This document shows positions 47,269 through 58,480 of a DNA stretch of 64,000 bases, one piece after another. The notes under the pieces were generated by a model that made no database searches, was not told the DNA's origin, and saw only the letters and a program-made list of their open reading frames with translations. Numbering within the stretch: position 1 is the stretch's first letter; each line of letters begins with the position of its first letter. Position numbers and translations under genes: made by a program. The stretch is from Tomocerus qinae (Eukaryota; Arthropoda; Collembola; Entomobryomorpha; Tomoceridae), in assembly GCA_020055645.1 (NCBI GenBank), contig CM034548.1, forward strand, positions 1,364,001 through 1,428,000, in the 5' to 3' direction.

Positions 47269-47963
47269 GTATAATCGATACCCATAGTCAATATTAGCAT
47301 TTTTATGACCGAGTCTCGAAGGAACATCGACAACAGCGTGCACATTGTACAACTGCGGGATTCTATCCGATAATATGATTTGTACGAGGATGTAAATTAC
47401 ATTTTTGTATGCGAGGGCAAACAGTAGCAGTTGGGAAGGAGGTTGACAGTTCTCTCCTTTTTGGTTCGGTCTTTTCAGTCTGTAGAGAAAAGGAACAACG
47501 GGAAAGAAGGGGAATAAAGAATTGAATGGAAAAACTGCAAGTGACTGCGAGTCACGACTTGAGACAATTAACAAGTAAGTGTGTAAATGAGTTCCATCAC
47601 ATCCAGCCTGGAAAAAGTAGGTGAACGGCTTTGCCATGGAAGGAGTGCAATACATAAATGAAACAAAAGCCGACTAAAAGAGAAACAACGACAGAAATAC
47701 CAGCTAATTAATTTTCAGTCCCCTTTAAATTTCCTCAGTACTGATTCATCGGTGGATGGATTGAAATAATAAACCAACTAAACTTGGGCCATGGCTATAG
47801 TTATTGCCAAATTAATATTCTTTGACGTATAAATAAAAACAATATTGGATTGTAACAACGTCTGCATTGTTGACGAAAACGTTGCAAAAATGAAAAATAT
47901 CATTCTTTCTTAAGTTTTCTTTTCATTTATTTTTGGGTAGAGGTTAAGCATGTAAAGTTGTTA
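47269..47963. other. No gene recognised; 147-codon minus-strand frame
   Basis: The frame 47212-47655 is the second longest in the window. It is rich in aromatic residues near its end and shares its last codons with the hairpin at 47142-47268. I recognise no domain and no splice signals around it, so I do not call a gene. Confidence 0.35.
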
Positions 47964-48144
47964 TTTGCAAGCAGGCACGCATACAGAAATTTGGTCGAGG
48001 GGGTGCATCAAGTAAAAATTACGAAAACTAGACATTCGAGGAAAAAATATTTTTGGTATTTTTGGGAAAACAATTCTCTTTTCTCAGATTTAGGTGGGGC
48101 ACGTATCTAGAAGGCCCCCTTCTGGATACGTGCCTGTTTGCAAG
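47964..48144. mobile_element. hAT-like MITE with intact 8-bp target duplication (CAGGCACG family)
   Basis: The element spans 47972-48136 (165 bp) with exact TTTGCAAG at 47964-47971 and 48137-48144. The terminal repeats are CAGGCACGCATACAGAA and TTCTGGATACGTGCCTG, with G-rich and C-rich tracts inside. Only the right end of a second copy remains at 54155-54197. Confidence 0.92.
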
Positions 48145-48424
48145 ATTGCATTTAGTATGATTGTATGATGACAAATTGTGTGTACATCCAGGGTAATTAA
48201 TGCTAGTCGTAAGTGGTTAGGTAATTAGGCAACATAATGGAACTGTTTATTATTTATGAGTATTTTAAATTTATTTACTACGTTTCTCATGAAAAGGAAA
48301 TTGCAGAATAAAAATCCCTGAACTGACTTGACCTTAATTGTTATTTTACGTTTAAATTTTTTATTCTCCTGTTATTTAATTTGTTATTATTTATTTATTA
48401 CATGTTTTTAAGATGTATTAGATA

Positions 48425-48804
48425 CTAGTGAACCCAGCTAAGAGGCGAAACTAGCACTCAAGAGAAATTCAGCAGGCCACCAATCGCAGTAATAAAAACA
48501 ATTCCGTAAAAATCATCGGATTTCCCTTAGGTATTTATATTAAATATGTAATTACAATAATTTAAATATACTTTTATTTTCTACAGCGGTTGGAAAAATT
48601 AACTGCAGTTCCAACTTCCTGGTAAAAAGGAATTTACTAAACTACAACAATAACTGTAGATCGTAGCATCAAATACAGGGGACAATGAAAGACTCCATTT
48701 TTAATAAACAGCTCAAAAAGTTACCAAAAAGCTCCCATTTAAAATCAGAAAAATAAGATTCCCCTGGGATTTTGGAAAATCGTACAAATTTTATTATGTA
48801 GAGA
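48425..48804 (-). mobile_element. Helitron-like element H1, copy 2, internally deleted
   Basis: 380 bp. Both ends are present: CTAG at 48425-48428 with A before it, and TCTCTACATAATAA starting at 48804 on the minus strand with T after it at 48805. Between them, sequence matches copy 1 until CGTACAAATTTTA, where about 580 bp present in the other copies are missing. The uninterrupted site corresponding to the H2 insertion in copy 1 is at 48576/48577. Confidence 0.8.
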
Positions 48805-48954
48805 TATATCTATATTAAATGTCATTTAATATTTTTAAATTGCTTATGTTACATTTAGGAAAATGTTTTCGATGAATTTTCCAATACCTATTCTTCGTAG
48901 GTTATACTTAACACTGAACTGGTTTTTGACAAAGAGCAATAACTACCAAGCAAG

Positions 48955-49204
48955 CAACGGTAGATGGCTAGTAGAGCGTTCGGAGCTCTAGGCCACTGCT
49001 GTCGGACTTTCGAGTTCGATCCCTGACATTGTCAAGGCTGTTTATTGGGATTACTTGTTGGGTGACATTGCGGCTCGGTTGAAAAGTATGGGGATGTCAT
49101 CCGTGGGAGGGGTAGATTAATTTCCTTAAATGCCGTAAAAAGCTGACTCGTTCCTTAAGTATCTCAAAAAAGTAAACACGCAACACTCTACTGCGTAGCA
49201 CGAG
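48955..49204 (+). repeat. tRNA-derived SINE-like head
   Basis: TGGCTAGTAGAGCG (about 48966) resembles a pol III A box, and GAGTTCGATCCC (49011-49022) matches a B box at a tRNA-like distance. The sequence then continues into a roughly 180-bp unrelated body. Acceptor stems do not pair, which argues against a functional tRNA. The palindrome at 49205-50021 follows directly, and a (CTTTA)3 tail lies beyond it at about 50215-50232. The SINE may therefore be split by that element; this is inference. Confidence 0.5.
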
Positions 49205-50021
49205 TGTATATATGTTAACGGCAATAAGTAAATTCAGGCATTAAGCTTAATGCCTGGTCTGATTGCCTGATTTGGGTGGAAATCAATGTAAACAACAAAA
49301 ACTTAAGTCTAATATACACAGTCGATGTGTATTTATGTAAAATGCAAACGTACACGGTTAGGGTTATTCATTTAAAACAATATGGGATTTTTACATGTAT
49401 TTTTCATAAATTTTACTAATGCTCTATGTTACCACCTCCTCCATTCGGATGACTCCACGAGATAACGATAGAATTAGGACACAGGCAAATCTATAAGTTT
49501 ATAGTTTATTGCAATGAAATATGAATCGATCCGATTTACTCTAAGTTACTGAGGTAAATTATAATATTAGTGACATGGTAGGGGTGATTACGTGGGTGGT
49601 GATGGGCTCATGATGATGGCACTCCTCATAAGTCATTGGGCAGGCCTGAGTATGAATAAAGATGACAAACTTTGACAGTTGAATTTTTCCTTTGGGGACA
49701 CTTTAAATTATGCATTTACTGTACTGAAGGTTCGAATTGTCGCCTAGGTTGCAAGGATTACTCCAATGGAACTCTTTAACACTCGACTTACTGTGAAATC
49801 CGAAAGCAGGAGGTGGTAACATAGAGCATTAGTAAAATCTATGAAATTAAAATACATTTAAAAATCCCATATTGTTTTAAATGACTAACCCTAACCGTGT
49901 ACGTTTGCATTTTTAGGCATTAAGCGTAATGCCGGGCATTTTTAGGCATTAAGCTTAATACCGGGCATTTTTAGGCATTAAGCTTAGTGCCTGAATTTAC
50001 TTATTGCCGTTAACATATACA
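49205..50021. mobile_element. Long-terminal-inverted-repeat element (~0.82 kb)
   Basis: Arms of about 220-235 bp (49205-49440 and 49806-50021) are inverted copies, sharing TGTTAACGGCAATAAG, GCATTAAGCTTAATGCC, ACGTACACGGTTAGGG and GCTCTATGTTACCACC. The right arm has extra copies of the GCATTTTTAGGCATTAAG unit. The spacer of about 365 bp has no useful frame. Long arms fit Mutator-like or foldback elements, but no target duplication could be named. Confidence 0.75.
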
Positions 50022-50232
50022 TCCTTGGAAAGGCTGGTGGGGAAACCTTAATTGGGACACCATACGCCTGTTAAAACTGGATATAAATTCACATTTCCTT
50101 AATCTGCCTAACAGAAGGACTATAGTCATGGGAGGAAGAGCAGTGGCGAAACTTACGAATGAGCTACTAATTCAGTACCGTGGTGTCTGATCGACCCATA
50201 TTGACTATAAAGCCGTACTTTACTTTACTTTA
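50022..50232 (+). repeat. Probable SINE body and tail
   Basis: Ends in GCCGTA(CTTTA)3, a typical short-repeat SINE tail. It may be the continuation of the tRNA-like head at 48955-49204 across the inserted palindrome; together they would be about 460 bp. Confidence 0.35.
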
Positions 50233-50249
50233 CCAGCGAGGTCGGCGGA

Positions 50250-50560
50250 TAGTTGTAAATGAGCTTGTACCACCGGAAGAGTAGAAGATGAAAATTGTTG
50301 TCATTGTAATAATGAAAAGGGTTATCGGGTGTATGTGTGTGATGATCTGTGATGCAACAATAAATAGTTCAGAGAGAGGAGGACGGACGACCGACCGGAT
50401 GTCCCCGCAAAAACAGTCGTAAGAAACAGGAATGAATGATTCCCTTTCCTCTCGTCTCGACTCGTGCAACTCATCTCTCCATTCATTCGTTATCTACATA
50501 GATATACTCAACACTGCTAATTAACACTTCGTGGTTCCTGCCTGTGTATGATGATGAGCA
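50250..50560. other. GC-skew inversion module O (switch near 50410)
   Basis: G-rich and C-poor from 50250 to 50400, C-rich from about 50430 to 50540. Short but with the same polarity as the others. Confidence 0.5.
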
Positions 50561-51339
50561 GGCAATATCTAAACACAGATCTAATTCTGTTGCCACAATC
50601 TCAATGTGTTGCTAAACTGAAACTGTTGTCGTGCGTGGCTCTTTTATTGAATTTAAGTCGTATTTCGTTATTTAATCATTTCTTTCCTTAAGGCATCACA
50701 ATTTTAGATGGACGACAAAAATACACGCACTCGGTCCTATGGATGAGTTTCGGACGCTACAAGTTTTACTTTCTGCCTTTTCGTATCCGTCTCAAATGTA
50801 TCAACTGCACACCTGAACATTTGACGGTTTCACAAGAGTCATCATCGATCTCCGCACTGACATTATTATCATCTAAGGAGCATGGCTAATTTTTGCAGAC
50901 CCGCAAGCTTTTCAAACTCCTATATGTATTAAGACACTAATGGATTTGCTGACACACAAGCACAATGACATTAGGTATAAATTTAATCTGCCATAAATAA
51001 GTGTGAAAGCTAGAAACCAACGCTTGGGTGTAAAGTTAATGGCAAAAATGCAGTAGCTATAATAGTAACCATGCAGAGAGAGAAATGTTTCAATGATAAA
51101 TGCTAGTACAAATAAAATTATTATCTGAAGTGGTAATCTATCAAATGAACAAAGCAGTGTAAAATAGAAACGTATATCTTTTTTATGGAATACAATATTC
51201 AGGACATCAGGGATTAGTGCTAATAACTTGTTTAGGTGTTGCCTGAATGGAAAACACGGGGCGGAATAGTTTAATAAGTAATTTCAAGATTTGGGGTGCC
51301 CCTCAAAAATATAAGTTTAATAATGGTACTGGGTGTGAG
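50561..51339. other. No gene recognised
   Basis: AT-rich sequence without repeats, RNA genes or domain-bearing frames that I can support. Confidence 0.45.
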
Positions 51340-52170
51340 AGAATGTAGAATAAGGAATTAATAAAAAGATGAGTGGAGAATGAGGGCGGGGAGCAGTTGT
51401 GGAGAAGAAAGCGGATGTGTGCGGAGTAGGAAGACATTAGGGTATTTTGGGATGTGCGGTGAGAGTGTGGTAGAACAACTTCTCAGACGAACGATGACGA
51501 CGTTGATGAAGATGATGACAAGATTGATGTTTTCGACAGCCAGGAAGCCAATTTCGTGTATATGCGGGAGAGCGGGAGCGAGCGAGAGGTGACGATTAGT
51601 TGGCTAATGTGTTTTCCAGGAGTAGATTTCCATGCAAGGAACAACAGGAGCCAAGTGTGAGCCATTCCCACCCAAATACTCACTCTCATCGCCAATCGCT
51701 CCCGAGAAGTACTCTTCTGGTACTCAGTCTGGAGTTGATGGCCATAGGGCCGACTGCCACCAGACCTGGAGATATTCTCCTCCTAATTGGGCAGAGAGAG
51801 ACGGGTCCGTGCGGGACAGGAAAACTTTTCAGTGTGCACTTTCCCTTCTCCTGCCAGGCTCATCCTAAATCTGCCACTAAATCTCCTCTGCCTGGGATGA
51901 ACACTTTGTCATCCTCTCCAACTAATGCACACAGCAATTACCAGAAAATCGACGGATGGGACAGGACTCCTAAGTAGTCGTCTACTTCGTTGTAACCAAA
52001 CCCCTGCATGTCTAGTATGCAATTCTCACTCATTGTCACCACAATATAACTAATGGCACATAAAGCCTACTAAACTGCCTCCTTCCACTTCAATAAATCC
52101 ACCATACAGTTTCTATTTTTATTCAATTCCAAATCCGTTTAATTACAGACATTGCTATAGTTTGCAAACA
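51340..52170. other. GC-skew inversion module P (switch near 51620)
   Basis: Strongly G-rich and C-poor from 51340 to 51600, C-rich from 51620 onward. The plus-strand frame 51600-51977 (125 codons) is S/T/P-rich and has no domain. Confidence 0.65.
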
Positions 52171-52789
52171 TCCTATCAGAGAAAATCTTCTTCACACACT
52201 GATGACATGGAAGTGTATTGATAAATATATTTTCACCCATTTTAGCAGTCATACCGTATTAGAAATTGTATTTAATAGTGTTTAAGGTTGTACTTGTAAT
52301 TAATAGAGGGGAAAGTAGAGAAAATCTCATGAGACTCCTTCAGTTTAAGCGTGAAGCACTTCCTGACCTAATAATTGGCGACAGCAAATTCAATTTCACC
52401 ATTGGAATGACAATAGAAAGTTGTTATCTCATTTGTCGGCTGTGCCTTTCCATTTCCTGCACTTCCATTCCTCCCTCCTTCCTAGGTATGCTTCTATAAT
52501 AATTTTCCCATCTTCCGCCTAAACAGTATTTTATATTCATAAATCATTTGTTAGTAGTCCACAACTGTTTCATTTGCTTAGGGAAGACGAGCAACGGCAA
52601 GAGCCTTGCTCTTCGAATGCCCCCACCGAATCCAATTCACTGACACTGCTAATCAAATTCCCTCTTGCCCTCCCTCGTTCTGCCCGTCCCCCTTGACCCA
52701 CATTCACACAATCCTCAAAATTACCTCTCGTGTCCTCTGGGGTACTTCACCCCTTCCATTTACCGACTTGCTCTCCAAACTGTTTTGTG
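52171..52789. other. No gene recognised; weak extra skew flip
   Basis: A brief G-rich stretch (52285-52330) is followed by a C-rich one (52440-52780), so this may be a minor module. The 102-codon frame 52606-52914 is unassigned. Confidence 0.4.
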
Positions 52790-53420
52790 CATTGCAGTTT
52801 TTATGGAGTTGTTGTCGGCATGGTTGTGAGGGAGAGGCCTTTTTGAGTGTAGCTGGACATCGATTATGTTGGTTGGCAAAGTTTGTGTCAGTTATGACTA
52901 CTTATTTATATTGAGAGTCGTAAAATCGTAGCAAGTGTTAAGAAGAGTGCGTTATCTGCTGCAGTTGTTTGTGTCTGTTGCGGTGGAGTTGCTCAGGAAT
53001 TCAGGGGAATGAGGTTTCTCGTCCCCAGACATAGTACAATGCAGAGAGAAGAAGAGACATGTCCACGTGTCCATGAATTTTGCATGGGCGGCTGGCTATT
53101 ATTTGTCTACATTTGATTTAACTGGAAGTGGAGGAGGACGGGTTGGGAGTCATTCGGGAGTGGTCCAACTCCTCCGCCCGTTTCATTAAGTCCAGTCAGG
53201 CAGACAAATCCATATTGTTATGTCCATCCACATACTCGTCTCGATTTCATGCATAAACAATAGAATGGCCAAATTGTGGAAACGAACAACTGATCGGCCC
53301 AATATTGTTTTTTGTAAATATTTCTCCACTCCAGACAGACATTACTCAAGATTATCACTTTGACATTGGTCCGACCTTTCCATGTTTTGCTCACGGTTTT
53401 GGCATCGAAACTTAAAAAAC
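52790..53420. other. GC-skew inversion module Q (switch near 53170)
   Basis: G-rich from 52800 to 53160 and C-biased from 53165 to 53400. The right side is shallower than the left. Confidence 0.45.
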
Positions 53421-53504
53421 AGTTACTTTTGAGAAACATAAGACACGAATCCCTACCTTAGCAAGGGATGAGCGACAGGATGCTTTCGCATAGTCTCTGG
53501 CAAC

Positions 53505-53600
53505 GGTGTACGCCAATTTAGGCCAATCAATTTAGGCCAAAGTGCAAAACCCACTTAGGCCAAACCAGATACTCTGAAAACCCAATTAGGCCAAAACTTT
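53505..53600. repeat. TTAGGCCAA short-motif cluster
   Basis: TTAGGCCAA occurs five times at irregular spacing of 9 to 32 bp, often preceded by CAAT or CAC. It is too irregular for a standard minisatellite, and no element ends are visible. Confidence 0.7.
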
Positions 53601-53861
53601 ATTTGCGCAGGAATTAGTCACAGATAGTACATAATGTAGAAAAATAACTAAGTTATTTAGAATTTTGGAAAAATTTTAGTACATTTTAGACAATATGTAG
53701 GCAATTTTAAGCAAATAATATAATAGTGTAGAACCGCACACATAATTTGAGCTAAAATTCGTCTGTTGTGTGTAATTTGTTCACGTTATATGTAGTTTGG
53801 TACTTAGTAGTTCTATGTATTAATACACTTTTTATACACATTTACGATGCTATCTTTACTC

Positions 53862-53990
53862 TACATAAACGTAAAGTGGGACATGCGCATGGAATTCTTT
53901 CATTATTCTTGAATAAATGTTTGTATGTATGTCCGTAATATTTTGTAATTAATGAGCAAGGACTAGACTACCAGTAGTGAGTTTTTTTAA
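53862..53990 (+). repeat. Dispersed repeat R1, copy 2
   Basis: Close match to 22955-23080, including ACGTAAAGTGGGACATG and TAATTAATGAGCAAGGAC, in the same orientation. No terminal repeats or duplications are visible. Confidence 0.75.
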
Positions 53991-54099
53991 TAATCAGTAG
54001 TATAGTGACAACGATGGGAGAAAACTTTTATAATCCTTGTATTGTAACGGTTATTCAATATTGTCAATAAAATCATACCATACCATACCAATCAAAAAG

Positions 54100-54197
54100 T
54101 CCAAAAATTGCAAAAAATTTTCGCGCAAATATGTCTCGTTTTTGACCATATATTTGGTTGTGCCCCCCCCCTTGACCAAATTTCTGCATACGTGCCT
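54100..54197. mobile_element. Right-end fragment of the CAGGCACG hAT MITE family
   Basis: A C-run, then TTGACCAAATTTCTGCATACGTGCCTG ending at 54197, matches the complement of the left end of 47972-48136 with few changes (only part is quoted: GCATACGTGCCTG). The left end is not found. Confidence 0.6.
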
Positions 54198-54220
54198 GGT
54201 CATCATACAAAGCAAGAATA

Positions 54221-54428
54221 CAGTGGCATATTGAGGGGGGCTATCCCCCCTAATCCAAGAAAAGAATTTTTTAAATAAAATCGACAAAATTCATACTTTA
54301 TAAAATGGCGCGTTTATTGGCCTTCTGCAGGCCATTTTTGGCTAATTTTCTTCAAAAATGCCAAAAATTTTCGCGTTACGGCGAAAATAGCTATATGAAA
54401 TTTTAGCCCTCTCCAAAATTGAGTTCTG
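54221..54428. mobile_element. hAT-like MITE, decayed
   Basis: About 208 bp. The left end CAGTGGCATATTGAGGGG and right end CCAAAATTGAGTTCTG are imperfectly complementary and start and stop with CAG/CTG. The flanking octamers CAAGAATA and TATGAATG agree at only 5 of 8 positions. The interior includes a CCAAGAAAAG segment and a GCGCG motif as in the 60224 family. Confidence 0.5.
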
Positions 54429-54599
54429 TATGAATGGACCTGCCATGTCTACCTTATGTCAAGATATCTAACAATTAAATCAATTTGGTAATTTTGAATA
54501 CTTATAAAATATGTTATTTCTTTAGTTTTGTAAGTAAAGACTGATTTAGTTTGTAAGTACAACGGAATTGTATCATACATGCTATAAAAATGTGGTGTT

Positions 54600-55620
54600 C
54601 CCATTGATGATGACCTGCGTCCGTCGGAAGTGGAGATTAAGGTTTGCACATTGTAGGTAGGCTAGATGTGTACTGTACTAAATGGTGTAGTTAGTTATGT
54701 AGTAGAAGAAGTAAATGATTTGGTCGTTGGAGGAGTAAGAATATTTGTGGCAAGGAGATGCGGTAAGTAGTAGTTAGTGGTTGGTTGGGTTAGAAGGACA
54801 GCTTTGGGAGAGAGCAGAAGAGATAATAGAGATGAGTGCAGTTTGAATGGGATCGGAGAAAGTGGGATTGGAGGAGAGACGGGAAGAACGAGTGTCGTCC
54901 ATTTGCGGATGATTGGGAAGAAAAAGTTTTTGGAAGAGTGTGAAAAACACACGGGAATAATTCCGGGACTCACACGGGAGACATCGGAGTTCTGGAACCT
55001 CCGCTTATTTATTGCAGCTCCTTCTGTCTGTCTGTTGTGAGTTGGTGCTCCGGTCCGGGCCGTAAGTGGTGGAATGCTTCATAAAAAATGTTCTGGAATG
55101 GACTACTTGGTAGTGGTAGTTGAGGAGCGAGTCGTAGATGTGGCTTGGAAGAGCGAGTGGACGAACGGAAGGGATAAGTGCGGAAGCTGCTGCAGATCAA
55201 TTCCGTTTGGCTCTCTCCGACTTCGGATCAGTTCGGTTCAACTCCACCATCCATTTACGTGGTCAATGGGGTCATGTTTAATGCACGAGATTACCCTTTT
55301 CTACCTTTTCTTACAAATTCCCTTCGGCCCATCCTTCCCCATTTTTGTCTTCCAACTCACTCACATTAGCTGGATGACTAACGAATCCGCCTCTCTCGCG
55401 CGTCCCGTATCTCCAACAAACACCATCATCATCACACACAACAACAAACAACTCACCTCTACTGCTCCTCCATCCCAATCCATTATGGATTTATCGTTTC
55501 TCTTCATAACCATCGCCCGGAGAATTACCAGACCGACCTAACCCTTTCCTCTACATTGTGTCCCGATTAGCGTAGTCATTCTCCACACACACATGTCATC
55601 GTCCCTCTTTAAAGACTTTT
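54600..55620. other. GC-skew inversion module R (switch near 55190)
   Basis: G-rich and C-poor from 54600 to about 55180, C-rich and G-poor from 55200 to 55610. It holds the longest frame in the window (55074-55541, plus, 155 codons). That frame crosses the switch, changes amino-acid composition sharply there and has no recognisable domain. Minus-strand frames (54695-54973, 55009-55200) point left. Confidence 0.68.
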
Positions 55621-56382
55621 TGAAACTGGACTACAGATACGGTCACATATAGCTAATCATATCATAAATATTCACGGCGTGGCTGTCCTAAAAGTTATAA
55701 TTAACTGGAAACTTCCAATTCCAACTACCAGGACTTGATAACAATTTTCGATCATTTGCTTTGCTCGAGGGTGACCCTAAATAAAGGATTGTATTGAAAG
55801 CACATGTAAAAATAATTCAGCAGTTTTTTAAAAAAAACAAGCATTGCCCATAAGGAATTTAGCCTTAAAATGAAGAATTCATTTTGAAACATAGGATTGA
55901 AGGCTTTTAAATATATGGCAGTAAATCTAGACAAAAGATTGTAGCAGTAGTCAATAAAACAAAGTGCACATTAAAATAAAATGTTACTGTTATAATGCCT
56001 TCGTTCCTCCAATTTAGTTGTCGTATAATCAGTTGGGGATATGATGTGGTAACCTTAAAATTATAAATCATGTATGGAGATAAAAACGTGTATCTTAATA
56101 AGTCATGCACGGAGCCTTAAGGCTTAATTATAACTAGAACTAATGAGAACTAATGTAGATAGAAAAATTGTTACCGGTTTGTTGGATATAAAATATTCTA
56201 ATTAAAAATTAATGTAATTCTTCACAAAAGGTTATTTCATGTATCTGGTGAGTGGTGACTAAGGATTTCAATAAAAAAAATTCCAGCTTTCAATCTCGGT
56301 TTTTTGAGCAACAAAATGTTTTTTAATCGCATTTTTATTATATCGTTCCGAATCATGTCCAGTTTAGTGGAAATATAAGGTA
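55621..56382. other. No gene recognised
   Basis: AT-rich sequence with short unassigned minus-strand frames (55752-55934, 55907-56110). Confidence 0.45.
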
Positions 56383-56793
56383 CTAGGCTCCCAGTAAAAT
56401 TTGGCAAATTTAGAAAGGGAGGCGTCCAGCAACCTTTTGCAGAATTTATAAACAATTGCAAACATTCCACCACTTTGTCACTTAACAGAACACTTTTCAC
56501 GCCGATGAGATTGTTGACAAAGTCAATTAGAAGTAACTCATTTCGATGGAATAGGAAGTGGGCATGCGCATTTTATTATTTTGGCTTTAAGGAACATGCA
56601 CATATTGCGTGTGCAGTTGATGGGAGGAGGAGGTACCTTAAAGTGTTACAGTCAGCATTTACGTTACAGATGGGGAAGGGGTTTTGCGTTACACAATAAA
56701 TGCAGGTCACCCAGGCTCTCCTACCAGACATAGATATATAGTTAGGTTGGTAAATATATTGGTTTACCTCAGTCTGTGGTTATAATATAGAGA
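56383..56793 (-). mobile_element. Helitron-like element H2, copy 2
   Basis: 411 bp on the minus strand. The 5' end TCTCTATATTATAACC starts at 56793 with A before it. The 3' end is a hairpin with arms GCCTCCC/GGGAGC around AAATTTGCCAAATTT, then CTAG (56383-56386) followed by T. Flanking A/T without duplication is the Helitron insertion pattern. It is very similar to 11077-11489 throughout. Confidence 0.85.
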
Positions 56794-57600
56794 TGCAATT
56801 TTGATTTAAGGTAAAGTCAGATATTTTTTTTTAATTTTGAAAAAGACTTTAAAAATTTGCAAATAACTTTTTCAAATAAACTTTTTTATTTACAAACGCC
56901 ATTCATGTGATTACTAATCCACATAAGTAATAATTAAGTTACCATGTCCTCTATCCAACAATGACCATATTTTTCTATAGCTGATATAGTTGTAATGTAA
57001 TGTTATAAGTGTACCATGCAAATCAAATAATTATTGGAAAGGAAATAATGGAATTCTGAGAGCGGATAAGAGAGCAGGCGAACCTTGCCATCCCGAGCAC
57101 AGGTTTCATTTCCATAATTTTGATACTATGAGTACTTGGTCCGTGACGGCCAATCAACGAGATTAGAGCATTCAACGTGATCCCAAGTGTGAAATATAAA
57201 GTGTAACTTGCCAGTACCATATTTACTACAACTTAACAGACCTAACTATAATCAGGATGTTGAGATCTCTTAATGACACCCTTTGTTTTTTAGACTATTT
57301 TGTGTATTGCTGTTTCTTTTATTGACCAACAATCATGCATTTCTTTTATTAAAAGTCCAGGATTAGACAAACTGACATTTTCTTTTGTTTTACTCACCCT
57401 TTAATTTATATCACTGAATAAATACCAAGTTGACTTCTCTAGTGACCTGGGCGTAGGCAACGGAATTGTGATTACTTCCCCATGTCCTCATCAGAGGATA
57501 TTCATTTATAACCACTACTTATTATGTAATCAGGAAACAATCTCCGATTTCACCCTTTCATTTACAGGAAAAGATTAGTTCCTTAATTACCTGTCAATGA
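56794..57600. other. No gene recognised outside repeat R2
   Basis: AT-rich sequence. Apart from repeat R2 copy 2 at 57040-57205 I see no feature. Confidence 0.4.
57040..57205 (+). repeat. Dispersed repeat R2, copy 2
   Basis: About 165 bp similar to 43345-43520 in the same orientation. The GCAGGC half of the hairpin is kept, but its partner has decayed. Class unknown. Confidence 0.7.
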
Positions 57601-58480
57601 ATAAGAAATGTCCAACGTGGAATTTGAAGGTGGATGTAGCAATTGTCATGCAGTTGGTCGGCGGATGAATTACAGAGAAGAAAAATGCTGCAGTGTGGAT
57701 TGAGTGAGAGTGAGGAAGTAGTTTGCGTGAAATAAGATTCTTTTTGAGGTTGAGGGGCGGGGAGCCCTAGGCAGTGGGGGAGGCCGGGAAATAATGCTCA
57801 GTGCGTCCATAAATAAAAAGCCCGGTTCTCCAACTTAACAAAACGATGTAAAAGTAGCCGCAAAAGAGTTCCTGTGGGACTCGTTCAGTGCCTCCTCGCA
57901 CAGACAGACACTCTCTGTTCCTTCCAAAGCCCCGCCCCTCCCAGCATCCCCCCTTCCACCACAACAAACTACCCAACAAAATAAATCCATCCATCTGCCC
58001 TTCGATTCCTCTGTATTTATTTCACTAAAACTGAAGTTGCTTCCTTTCCGAGAAGAAAGTACAATATTTCCCATCCTCCTCCATCCACCTCCATGCATCC
58101 TCCGCTCTCGTCTTCCACTCTTCACAAATAAACAGAGTCACTCTCTGTATAATATATTCTATCTGTCTCTACCTCTCGTGGGCTCTCGACTCGACTTGCT
58201 GCATGGCTTGGCTACTTGTACTCAATTGACTCTTTGACTCTCTAAACTCAAACTCCAAAATAATTCGGTGCACTTGTTTCCTTTCTTCTCTCCCTCCCAT
58301 TCCCGAACTCCGCTTTCTCTTGTAATTTCCACTCTCATTCACACTGTCCGATCTTATTCATTCTTCATGCACACACACGTCAGACCTATCCACTTCCCTA
58401 TACACACAGATATACATTCTCAAACTTGCTATTATTATGCATTGAAAGACTTTTCATTTCTTACATGCTCTTGTAATTCT
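57600..58480. other. GC-skew inversion module S (switch near 57840)
   Basis: G-rich from 57620 to 57800 and strongly C-rich with very little G from about 57870 to 58430. Frames 57767-58125 (minus) and 58037-58507 (plus) are low-complexity. Confidence 0.66.

Noticed and set aside
48962-49025. Functional tRNA gene
   Set aside because: A- and B-box-like motifs are present, but acceptor and T stems do not pair and no terminator T-run follows. A SINE head fits better.
53505-53600. Telomere-type repeat (TTAGGC-like)
   Set aside because: TTAGGCCAA copies are irregularly spaced and few; no telomeric tandem array.
55074-55541. Longest open frame in the window (155 codons, plus strand)
   Set aside because: It spans a skew switch, and its composition changes from V/E/W/G-rich to S/T/I/P-rich at that point. 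No domain, no splice context. Frames of this size are expected where G or C is depleted.
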